A stretch of 64,000 nucleotides of DNA from Nocardia australiensis (lineage in GTDB: Bacteria > Actinomycetota > Actinomycetes > Mycobacteriales > Mycobacteriaceae): contig NZ_JAJFZM010000017.1 of the NCBI RefSeq assembly GCF_020733705.1, positions 558,001 through 622,000 of the forward strand, read 5' to 3'. The notes beneath the pieces are model-generated. The model saw nothing but the letters and a program-made list of their open reading frames with translations. It had not been told where the DNA came from and ran no database searches. Positions 50,911-58,721 of this stretch are shown here, one piece after another. The position numbers and the translations under genes are program-made. Numbering within the stretch: position 1 is the first letter of the stretch; each line of letters opens with the position of its first letter.

Positions 50911-51768
50911 GTGACGATATACGAATATCAGGTCAAGCATTGGCGATTTTGGAAAGAATTCCTTCTAAACTACTTTGCCGCGATCGGCTTGATGTCGATA
51001 CCGGCAGTGGTGTGGGTGGTCATTGATCCCGATGCATTTGAAGGTCGATGGTGGATCATTGCAGTAATGGGTATGCTGGCGCTATCTTGGTCCGTGTATA
51101 CCGCACGCTATCAGGTTCCTGTCCAGGATTTCCGCTGTTGCAATACGATCATACGCCTGGAAGTCGGCGATCTATTTGATCATAGTAGCGCGCATACCGT
51201 GATCGGGATGGCTTCGACATTCGATGTAGAAATTAACGGCGGGATAGTCGATCGGAAGGGTACGCAAGGGCAACTTCTCAAGCGTCACTATGGTGGCTCG
51301 ACGGACGCTATGGATTATGCGATCGACCGCGCTCTCACTGCTTCTCCCGTTACCCCTGTAGGATCGGTCAACAGAGGAGACAAAAAAGTATATCCGGTTG
51401 GAACCGTTGCGCCGATATCCTTGCCGGACGGCAAGACGTATTTTTGTCTTGCATATTCAGATCTTGACGAGAATAACGTCGCTCATGGAACGATACGGGG
51501 CGTGATTACTAGCTTGAATTCTCTGTGGAATGAGTGTGCGCGTGCAGATAACAGACGGCCTATTTGCATTCCCTTGATAGGTCAGGGAATGGATAGCATT
51601 CCAGATTTGGGGGCAGAATTGTCCGTGCGCCTTATATCTCTTTCATATCTGCTGTCATCCCAGCGGCGGAGGTTTTCTCCGGAGTTGAGGATCATTGTTC
51701 CCCCCCATGCTGCTGACCTCATCGATATGCCGCAGTTTCAGGCGTTCTTGAGTTCCCTGGAGAATTGA
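50911..51768 (+). CDS. Two-TM protein with macro-like (ThsA_Macro/DUF6430-type) domain
   Basis: A 285-residue protein. Two membrane helices lie in the first 60 residues (FLLNYFAAIGLMSIPAVVWV, then WIIAVMGMLALSWSVYTAR). The cytosolic part starts with IRLEVGDLFDHSSAHTVIGM, then FDVEINGGIVDRKGTQGQLL, then VGTVAPISLPDGKTYFCLAY and ICIPLIGQGMD. This is the layout of the macro-type domain found in TIR-linked systems and in some ThsA proteins, which bind ADP-ribose-like ligands. It follows the caspase gene by 69 bases and is strongly AT-richer than the window, which suggests transfer. The GTG at 50911 follows GAGAAGG. Its fold is an inference from pattern. Confidence 0.55.
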   Translation: MTIYEYQVKHWRFWKEFLLNYFAAIGLMSIPAVVWVVIDPDAFEGRWWIIAVMGMLALSWSVYTARYQVPVQDFRCCNTIIRLEVGDLFDHSSAHTVIGMASTFDVEINGGIVDRKGTQGQLLKRHYGGSTDAMDYAIDRALTASPVTPVGSVNRGDKKVYPVGTVAPISLPDGKTYFCLAYSDLDENNVAHGTIRGVITSLNSLWNECARADNRRPICIPLIGQGMDSIPDLGAELSVRLISLSYLLSSQRRRFSPELRIIVPPHAADLIDMPQFQAFLSSLEN

Positions 51769-51888
51769 CCTCGCGGGCGTGGGCGCGACGTTGTTCGGAT
51801 TTCGGGTCCTGGTGTTCAGGGAGGAGCGGCCACGAACTGCCACGCGCACTCCACGCAACAAAGACCGAACGTATCGTATCGGCCGCGT

Positions 51889-52269
51889 TCAGAGGACATT
51901 GAGGGCGACAAGCACGCCGAGGACCAAGAGGAAGAAGCCCAATGCAGTAACGTGCCAGCCCATGCTGAGACCGCGTTGTTCCCTGGTATTAATGCTGGCG
52001 CGCTGTGGTTTTCGTGGATCGTAAATGACTGTGACTCGGTCTCCACGCTGAGGAAGACGTTTCGCGTTGGTGTTCGATGTGACCTCGATGTCGCGGTAGT
52101 CGACGGTCGTGAAGCGGAACGTCAGCGTGCCCATTTCCTCTGGGTCACGGCTGCGTACCACGTTAGTGATCTCTCCGCGCACCGGAATGCTTCGGAGACG
52201 GTGTCGCCGTGCGCTGATCAGCGTCCAGGCACCGACCACCGTCCACAGCACACCGAGCAAGATAAGCAC
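51889..52269 (-). CDS. DUF3592 membrane protein
   Basis: A 126-residue protein with an N-terminal membrane helix (ILLGVLWTVVGAWTLI), a central soluble domain with PVRGEITNV and GDRVTVIYDPRKPQ, and a C-terminal helix. This is the DUF3592 pattern, whose function is unknown. The GTG at 52269 is the start. It lies convergent with the two-TM macro-like gene. Confidence 0.75.
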   Translation of the reverse strand: MLILLGVLWTVVGAWTLISARRHRLRSIPVRGEITNVVRSRDPEEMGTLTFRFTTVDYRDIEVTSNTNAKRLPQRGDRVTVIYDPRKPQRASINTREQRGLSMGWHVTALGFFLLVLGVLVALNVL

Positions 52270-52384
52270 AATGGGTATATCACCTTCCCCGCCGTACTGA
52301 TACTGGTCGTACGGGCGCGATCAGCATAGCTCACCGACGTCGTGGCGCCACCGCAATCCTTGTTCTCGACGCAATATGGTCCGG

Positions 52385-52680
52385 TCAGGAATCGACCCCC
52401 AGCAACGCTGACGCCTGCCCGCTCCAGGTCACGACGAGCTCGTCGCGGGCCCGGCTGGCCGCCACATACAACAGGGACCGCTCGCGCAGTTCCGCTTCTG
52501 CTCGTTCTTCTTCGGGCGCGGTGCGCAGTGCGGCCTGGGACGGGACGTGGGTCGATGCCGGCGAGGACGACTCGGGAGATTTCCGTTCCTTTGCTGCGGT
52601 GCATGGTGAGTACCTGGACGTGGCCGGTGGTTGCCGGGTTGTCGCCGAGGGCGCGGGCGTCGATTCCGCGTTGGCCTAGC
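52385..52680 (-). pseudogene. C-terminal remnant of a UvrD-type helicase
   Basis: Minus-strand frames read HVQVLTMHRSKGTEISRVVL (helicase motif V) and then, after a frameshift near 52530, ELRERSLLYVAASRARDELV (motif VI). The upstream two-thirds of the helicase is absent: the IS630 element begins three bases beyond the remaining part. On the far side of the element there is a TetR gene rather than the rest of the helicase, so more than a simple insertion occurred. Confidence 0.7.
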
Positions 52681-54058
52681 TAGTGTGCCGGTCCTGAAAT
52701 TCGAGTTCTAATTATCGATGGTGTTGGGGTGGCGGGTTCCGGGTGTGACGATGTCGAGTTCGTGCTGACCGATGATGAACGGGAGCAGCTTGTCGCGTGG
52801 TCGCGGGCGGGGTCGGCGCGGGTGGCGTTGCGGGCGCGGATTGTGCTCGGGTGCGCTGAACCCGGCGTGGTGTATGAGCGGTTGGCCGCCGATCTCGGTG
52901 TGACCGCGATGACGGTGGGCAAGTGGCGCAAGCGGTTTCGTGAATCACGGCTGGATGGATTGAGCGACGGCCAGCGGGCGGGGCGGCCGAAAGCGGAGTT
53001 GGTGTTGAGCGATGACGAGCGCGAGCAGTTGACGCGCTGGTCGCGTCGGGCGAAGACCGCGCAGGCGTTGGTGTTGCGGTCCAAAATCGTGCTGGCCTGT
53101 GCTGCGGGAGGTTCGAACAAGCAGGTGGCCGCTGATCTGCGGGTGACCGAGAGCACTGTGGCCCGGTGGCGGCGCCGGTTCGTCGAGCAACGTCTCGCGG
53201 GCTTGGTCGACGAGCCCCGTCCCGGGCGGCCGCCGTCGATCCTGCTCGATCAGGTCGAAGACGTGCTGATCACCACGCTGGAACTCTCGCCACCGAACGC
53301 CACGCACTGGACGAGGTCGTCGATGGCGAAGCGAACTGGCTTGTCGCGCACGACGATCGGACGAATCTGGGGCAAGTTCGAGTTGAAACCACACCTGGTC
53401 GACGGGTTCAAGCTGTCGACCGATCCGCGATTCGTGGACAAGGTCGTCGACGTCGTCGGTCTCTACCACAATCCGCCGGAGCGGGCGGTCGTGTTGTGCG
53501 TGGACGAGAAATCCGGTATGCAGGCCCTCGACCGCTCGCAGCCGGTGCTACCGATGATGCCCGGCATGCCCGAACGTCGCAGCCATGACTATCAACGTCA
53601 CGGCGTGAGTGAGGTGTTCGCAGCGTTCAACATCGCTGATGGCACCGTGATCTCGAAGCTCTACCCGCAGCACCGCGCCACCGAGTTCAAGAAGTTCCTG
53701 GTCGCGATCGACAAAGCCGTACCCACCGAGTTGGACGTGCATCTGGTCTGCGACAACCTCGCCACCCACAAAACCCCGGCCATCAACGCCTGGCTCGCCA
53801 AACACCCCCGCTTCCACATGCACTTCACCCCGACCGGATCCTCATGGATGAACCAGGCCGAACGCTGGTTCGGGTTCCTCACCGACCAACTCCTACGCCG
53901 CGGCGTCCACAAAAGCGTTGCCGCACTGGAGAAAGACGTCCGCGCCTGGATCACCAACTGGAACGAGAACCCGAACCCTTCATATGGCGCAAAACCGCCG
54001 AAGAAATCCTCGACTCCCTCGCCAAATATATGGCGAAAATTTCAGGACCAACACACTA
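52681..54058 (+). mobile_element. IS630-family insertion sequence
   Basis: Terminal inverted repeats: left end GTGTGCCGGTCCTGAAATT (from 52683); right end, read inward on the other strand, GTGTGTTGGTCCTGAAATTT (from 54056). The two differ at two bases in the first 19. The element is flanked by TA on both sides (52681-52682 and 54057-54058), the target duplication of IS630-type elements. It holds one transposase gene. Confidence 0.85.
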
Positions 54059-54059
54059 G
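52729..54059 (+). CDS. IS630-family transposase, with repeated HTH unit and frameshifted end
   Basis: The DDE transposase has Asp in CVDEKSGMQALDRSQP, Asp in HLVCDNLATHKTP and Glu in WMNQAERWFGFL. The N-terminus holds two similar 75-residue units, beginning VLTDDEREQLVAWSRAGSAR and VLSDDEREQLTRWSRRAKTA; each carries a helix-turn-helix, so one appears to be an internal duplication. The frame ends early or late depending on a missing base at about 53977: one frame runs to 54084, while the true tail FIWRKTAEEILDSLAKYMA lies in the neighbouring frame and ends at 54059. The element is therefore probably inactive. Confidence 0.8.
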
Positions 54060-54754
54060 CAGTCCGATGTCAGTAAACCCTTGAGGACTCGGCGTATTAC
54101 GAGCTCGACTATGTCGGCCGGCGGGTCGGTGTCGTGGTGTGAGGTTCCCAGCGCTGCCGCGAGATACCGATGGTCGCCTTCCTCGGCGGTTTTGTGGAGG
54201 TAGGCCGCCTGCGCGGCACGACGCGACCGGTTGGCCGTCCGGTCGCCTATCTCGGCGCGCGCGAGCTGTTGGACGAGCGCGTTGAGCGCTGCGATTGCTT
54301 GCAGTTTGATCTGCCCGGGTAGGTCGACGGTCGTCATCGCCTGCAGCGCGTACTCGAGGTATCGGATTCCGTGCGGTCCGACACGTAACGGCTCAACCGG
54401 GATGTCGAGCAGCCACGAGTATTTCACGTGGACATTCTTTGCTCGGATCGCCAAGTCGGTCAGGTCGTCGACCACCGTGCCGCTCGGCGGTACGTCGAGA
54501 TCTATCTCGCCGGCAGCGGTATCGACCATGAGGTCGAGCACGTCGTCACGGCTCGACACGTAGCGGTACAGCGCCGACTGGCTCACGCCCAGCTTTTCCG
54601 CGATCCGGCGCGTGGAGACAGCGGCCAAACCGCCATGGTCGGCCAGCTCGATCGCGGCAGCCGCGAGTTCGTCCCGGCTGTGCGACGCGGGCGGCCCGCG
54701 CCTGCCATCGGTACGTTCCCACACTGTCGGGCTCGCCTTCCCGGACTGTGTCAC
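54056..54754 (-). CDS. TetR-family transcriptional regulator
   Basis: A 232-residue repressor. The helix-turn-helix is at about residues 35-75 (TRRIAEKLGVSQSALYRYVS), with a C-terminal TetR_C-like ligand domain. Its stop codon TAG at 54057-54059 lies on the TA target of the IS630 element, so the original C-terminus may have differed slightly. The GTG at 54754 is the start. It is divergent from an alpha/beta hydrolase, with a palindrome between them. Confidence 0.8.
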   Translation of the reverse strand: MTQSGKASPTVWERTDGRRGPPASHSRDELAAAAIELADHGGLAAVSTRRIAEKLGVSQSALYRYVSSRDDVLDLMVDTAAGEIDLDVPPSGTVVDDLTDLAIRAKNVHVKYSWLLDIPVEPLRVGPHGIRYLEYALQAMTTVDLPGQIKLQAIAALNALVQQLARAEIGDRTANRSRRAAQAAYLHKTAEEGDHRYLAAALGTSHHDTDPPADIVELVIRRVLKGLLTSDC

Positions 54755-54806
54755 TCGTCATACCCCTCTAGTCGCCGGTGCCGGTCGTGTTCTATCTTAA
54801 AACTGC

Positions 54807-54817
54807 GTTCAGTGAAC
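54807..54817. promoter_or_regulatory. Palindrome in TetR/hydrolase intergenic region
   Basis: GTTCAGTGAAC is a perfect 11-bp palindrome 21 bases before the hydrolase start, inside the 84-bp divergent gap. It is a likely operator for the TetR protein. Confidence 0.55.
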
Positions 54818-54838
54818 ACTATTTCATGGAGGTTCGAG

Positions 54839-55744
54839 ATGTCACCCGATCACGCGTGGGGACCACGACGATGGGCGCAGAACGGGGCGGTGCGCCTCGC
54901 GTTCGATGAGTTCATGCCAGAGCTTGGTGGAGAACCGCTGCTGATTGCCACCGGGTTGGGCGCCAACCGGCACTGGCTTCCCAACGGGTTCTGCGAGCAG
55001 CTGGTCGAGCATGGTTTCGCTGTAGCGCGATACGACCAACGCGACGGCGGCGAATCGACTCATCTGCCACCGACAGCGGTCCGGAACCCGATCACCGCCC
55101 TGTTGGCGCGACGCGGTGAGGCCTATACCGCCGAAGACATGGCCGACGACGCGATAGCGGTGCTAGATGAACTGGGCTGGAGTTCGGCACATGTGCTCGG
55201 AGTGTCTCTCGGCGGCGCGGTCGCGCAGCGTGTCGCCCTGCGGCACCCCGATCGAGTACGTTCCCTCATTTCGGTGGATGCCGTTCCGGGTGATGTCACC
55301 GGTTTGCGCACACTGCGCTACATCCGGTTGGGCACGCTCGCGAAGTTCGCGCGGGTGAAGTTCCCCGACAACCGGGAGGGCGCGGTCGATGCAGGTGTCG
55401 CGGTAATGAAACTGTTGTCCTCCCCGAACGGTGAGTTCGATGAAGCCGCCGTGCGAGCAGGGTTGGAACTCAACCCCGACAGTGGGATTCACGACCAGGA
55501 GGCGCAGAGCCGGCAGGTCGGTGCCCAATGGAGCGGTCCGGCCATCACCGAGATCACCCGGCCCACCCTGGTCGTACACGGCGAAGACGACCCGCTGATC
55601 AAACCCAGCGCTGCCCATGCCATCGCATCGCGGATTCCCGGCTCTCGTTTGCTCCTACTGCCCGAAGTCGGACACAACCTACCGGAAAACGCGTGGAAAC
55701 CACTCGCCGCCGCTATCCGGGAACTCGCTGACACGAACGCCTGA
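54839..55744 (+). CDS. Alpha/beta-fold hydrolase
   Basis: A 301-residue hydrolase. The nucleophile elbow is GVSLGG (Ser at about residue 122), the acid is Asp in VVHGEDDPL, and the catalytic His is in EVGHNLP. The pattern matches lactonases, esterases or haloperoxidase-like enzymes. The ATG at 54839 follows GGAGG. It is divergent from and probably repressed by the TetR regulator; the substrate cannot be named. Confidence 0.85.
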   Translation: MSPDHAWGPRRWAQNGAVRLAFDEFMPELGGEPLLIATGLGANRHWLPNGFCEQLVEHGFAVARYDQRDGGESTHLPPTAVRNPITALLARRGEAYTAEDMADDAIAVLDELGWSSAHVLGVSLGGAVAQRVALRHPDRVRSLISVDAVPGDVTGLRTLRYIRLGTLAKFARVKFPDNREGAVDAGVAVMKLLSSPNGEFDEAAVRAGLELNPDSGIHDQEAQSRQVGAQWSGPAITEITRPTLVVHGEDDPLIKPSAAHAIASRIPGSRLLLLPEVGHNLPENAWKPLAAAIRELADTNA

Positions 55745-55827
55745 CGAGCAACCTCCCCGATCTCCCGCCTGGTGGGCTCACCACCATCCGGATGCCGCAC
55801 ATATCAACTTTCGATGAGGAAGCACTG

Positions 55828-56547
55828 ATGAAATTCAGCCGATCGACCTTCATAGCCGCGCTCGCGGCTACCGGCATCGTTTCGGGAGCAACCACCGCAC
55901 ACGCCGACCCGCATCAACCTCGGACAGTCGTGTCCTATCACGCGGCGGTGGTCGACCGGTCCGTGGTTACGACTTTGGACCACGGCACCTTCGCCGTCAC
56001 GGACACCGGCGGCTCGGTCGCCGTCCGCAACGCCGCGGGCGAGCTCCTCGACACGCTGCCGCTGACGTACACCCTGGACGGCCAAAGGCTCGGCCTACGC
56101 CAACAGATCTCCAGAGACGGGCGCACCCTGACAGTCATGCCGGACACCACCGGTCTCGACCGTACTGCGCCGCGTCCGGTGGCATCCCCGGTCGAGAACC
56201 AACTCGCGATGAACGACCTCATCAATGCCGTGAGTATCAGCACCTCGCTCGGTACTCTCGTCGGCACAGCTCTCGGCGCGCTCGCCGGAATCGGCGTCGG
56301 TATCGCAATTTCCGGTGCCGCCTGTGCCGCACTGAGCCTGGGCTGCGTCGTCGCCGTGCTGCCGATCATGAGCCTGGCCGCGGCGGCCGGTGGGATCACC
56401 GGACTGATCATTGCCGGCGGGCCCACCAGCGTTGCGGCGGCGTTCGACTACGTCACTACTCTCAACGCGCCGCCAGGAACCAGCAAGTACGCCGAGCAGA
56501 CCCAGGGCAAACCCGGTGGCGCTCCCCTGCCGGGCACACCGCAGTGA
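55828..56547 (+). CDS. Secreted protein with Gly-rich hydrophobic domain, first of a tandem pair
   Basis: A 239-residue exported protein. Its signal peptide (residues 1-27) ends near TAHADPH. The body has a conserved segment LDTLPLTYTLDGQRLGLRQQ and ISRDGRTLTVMPD, then LASPVENQLAMN-like PVASPVENQLAMNDL, and a long Gly/Ala-rich hydrophobic stretch (GTLVGTALGALAGIGVGIAI). This layout matches a nocardial family annotated as DUF8020. The ATG at 55828 follows GAGGAA. It overlaps the next gene by GTGA. The role is unknown. Confidence 0.65.
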   Translation: MKFSRSTFIAALAATGIVSGATTAHADPHQPRTVVSYHAAVVDRSVVTTLDHGTFAVTDTGGSVAVRNAAGELLDTLPLTYTLDGQRLGLRQQISRDGRTLTVMPDTTGLDRTAPRPVASPVENQLAMNDLINAVSISTSLGTLVGTALGALAGIGVGIAISGAACAALSLGCVVAVLPIMSLAAAAGGITGLIIAGGPTSVAAAFDYVTTLNAPPGTSKYAEQTQGKPGGAPLPGTPQ

Positions 56548-57320
56548 TTACCGGACATCGCGGCATACCGCGAACGGTCGTCGCCGCTCTGGCAGCGGCC
56601 GGTGCCCTCACCGTGACCGCGCTGCCTGTACACGCCCAGCCCCCGGTGTCGCCAACGCTGCAAACTACGGTGTCGGGCAACTCAGTGGTCACCCACCTCG
56701 ACAGCGCCACCTTCGATCTGGCCCGAGACCAACGTACGGTGCGCATCATCGACGCACACGGACAACTGCTGGAGACCCTGCCACTGACGTTTCAGGTGAA
56801 CGACCGCCCATTCACGATCGGCAAGCAGATCTCCGACGATCAACGCACCCTGATGCTGACCCCGGACCTCGCAGCGGTTCACCGAGCCGGGCTCGAACCG
56901 GTGGCTTCCCCGATGGAGGAGCAGCTCGCGTTGAACCAGTTGTCCGTCGATCTCGGCCGCCAGCTGGGCATCGGCGGTCTTGCGGGCGCAGTGGTCGGTG
57001 CCGCCGTGGGTGCCGTGCTCGGGCTCGGTTCATGCCTCGTGGTCGGCCCGGCTTGCCTGGCCACCATTCCCGCCGCCATCGCAGCGTTCGCCGCCGGCGG
57101 CGGCGTCGCGGGCACACTGATCGGCGGCGGCTCGGCACTCGCCGACTCCGGGTGGAAATACCTGCTCACCCTGCAAGCACCACCCGGGCGAAGCCCCTAC
57201 GCCGGCCAGGACGGAGTGCTCGCCAACGATGGAACCGGCGTTCCCGACGCCAATCTCCGCCTACCTTCCGGATCGGCGAGCGGCCTGAAGAGCGGTTCCT
57301 CCAGCGGCTCCGGCGGGTAG
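56544..57320 (+). CDS. Secreted protein, second member of the tandem pair
   Basis: A 258-residue paralogue of the previous protein: signal peptide ending near HAQPPV, then LLETLPLTFQVNDRPFTI, KQISDDQRTLMLTPD, PVASPMEEQLALN, and the Gly/Ala-rich hydrophobic region (LGIGGLAGAVVGAAVGAVLG). The tail is Gly/Ser-rich (SGLKSGSSSGSGG). The GTG at 56544 overlaps the preceding stop, so both are co-translated. A two-subunit envelope complex is conceivable, which is an inference. Confidence 0.65.
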   Translation: MITGHRGIPRTVVAALAAAGALTVTALPVHAQPPVSPTLQTTVSGNSVVTHLDSATFDLARDQRTVRIIDAHGQLLETLPLTFQVNDRPFTIGKQISDDQRTLMLTPDLAAVHRAGLEPVASPMEEQLALNQLSVDLGRQLGIGGLAGAVVGAAVGAVLGLGSCLVVGPACLATIPAAIAAFAAGGGVAGTLIGGGSALADSGWKYLLTLQAPPGRSPYAGQDGVLANDGTGVPDANLRLPSGSASGLKSGSSSGSGG

Positions 57321-57759
57321 CCGAGCCCAGCGTGGGCCCGACATGCAGATTGTCCAGAATCCAACCCGCGCCATGGTTTCAGGAGCATGCGGTGCTCCGG
57401 CGAGGACCCAGCCGCCTGGACAAGGCGGCCGGCTGCGGCAGTTCGAAGCTGCGGAAGCAGCCTCTTCCACAGTGCGCGCACCGGCCGTGCCGACACCCAC
57501 GGTGATGCGATCGTTTGCCTTTTCGGGTCTATGTTATGCCTGATGCGACGCGGCCTGTCCGCGATCCGGGCGAGCCGGTACCTGTTAATCGACTTGATGT
57601 CCTGACCGGTGATGTCGTGGGATCGAGAGCCGAAGCAGCGCGTTTTCGTATGCCTTTCGGTCTGGGTGGGGATGCAGGCTGGTGTAGGGCCCGGGACCAA
57701 TCCTTGGATTTCAGTGGGTTGGTGATAGCTGCGCTGGAGGAAGCTCGAGGAATTCCTAC
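57321..57759. other. Gap between secreted proteins and IS481 remnant
   Basis: A 439-bp stretch without a supported gene. It has no obvious hairpin after the secreted-protein pair. At the right it joins the IS481 remnant at an abrupt border near 57760. Confidence 0.45.
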
Positions 57760-58290
57760 GAAACCGACAGCGGTGACAGCCTTCTCGTCATCGAGAGCTT
57801 CGGTATAAGCCAGCCGCGAGTAGCCATCGATCGCCGAATGCAGGAACAGGTAACGAGCCCGGGTGCCGCGTTTCTTGGCGCGGGCCGCAGCTTTGGCCTG
57901 TTCGGAACCGGCGCCGTGGACGCGCCAGCCGCCGCCGTCGGGGATCCGGCCGACCTTCTTCACGTCGACGTGCACCATATGCCCTGGCCAGCGAGCCGTG
58001 ATGCGGCGTGGTGCACGGTTGCTGTCACCGTTGGGGTCGATGAACCGGCGGACGTTCAATCCCAGATGCGTGAGCTGGCGGGTCACGGTGCGCACCGCGA
58101 TGACAACACCTGCGGCGTCGAGTTCGAACGCGATGCGCCGGGCCGACCACTTGTTGGCCCGGCGCAACTGTTCGATCCGGGCCACGACTTCGGCCGATGT
58201 TGCCCTGGGCTGACAATGCGGTATCGATGACCGGTCGGCCAGACCCGGCTCACCGAAGCGGCGCCACCGATTCACCCATTTCGATGCGCA
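57760..58290 (-). pseudogene. IS481-family transposase remnant
   Basis: About 177 residues match the first half of IS481-type integrases: WVNRWRRFGEPGLADRSS, RIEQLRRANKWSARRIAFEL, PGHMVHVDVKKVGRIPDGGG (first catalytic Asp), and AIDGYSRLAYTEALDDEKAV. The start is cut at about 58290 and the second half at about 57760, so the later catalytic residues are gone. It marks a rearrangement next to the WD40 genes. Confidence 0.8.
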
Positions 58291-58294
58291 TTGA

Positions 58295-58645
58295 CGGGAG
58301 CTGCTCGTCGGGGGCCTCCATCGACGACAGGATCAGGAACTCGGACCCGTCGACCTGCTCGCCATCCTCGACCTGTGCTGGCCCCACGAGGTGTAGTTCG
58401 CCGTTCTGTTCGATCTCCGAGTGCGACGGCTGTGGCTGACCGAAGGTGAGCGGCGGTTGCCCTCGTGGCGGCGGAGGTGGAGGCAGGTCCGGTGCGGGTG
58501 GTGCGAGGTGTTCGAGCAGTGTGTCATTGTTGGCCAGCAGCTTTCGGTACGAATCGTGTGCCACGAACTCGGCATCATCGATCGCCGGAATGCCGACCCG
58601 AGAGCCGAACGGCAGGCGCAGACCGCGGCCGAGCGCCCTGTTCCG
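58295..58645 (-). other. Open frame fragment of unknown family
   Basis: A minus frame with a natural-looking, Pro-rich middle (APPAPDLPPPPPP) preceded by VAHDSYRKLLANNDTLLEHL. It is open from a stop at about 58646 to the border with the IS481 remnant. It lacks a clear start and end, so it is probably a fragment. I do not recognise the family. Confidence 0.3.
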
Positions 58646-58721
58646 TCAGCGTCAGGCTCCGTCTGGTGATCATCGAGCACCCCGAACGGTGCAGTCGAGG
58701 TCGGCCGGGAGTGCGCGACCT

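Noticed and set aside
44163..52680. The UvrD fragment at 52385 as a broken copy of the GajB-like helicase
   Set aside because: The motif V and VI wording differs (MHRSKGTE against QSAKGETH), so they belong to different helicase groups.
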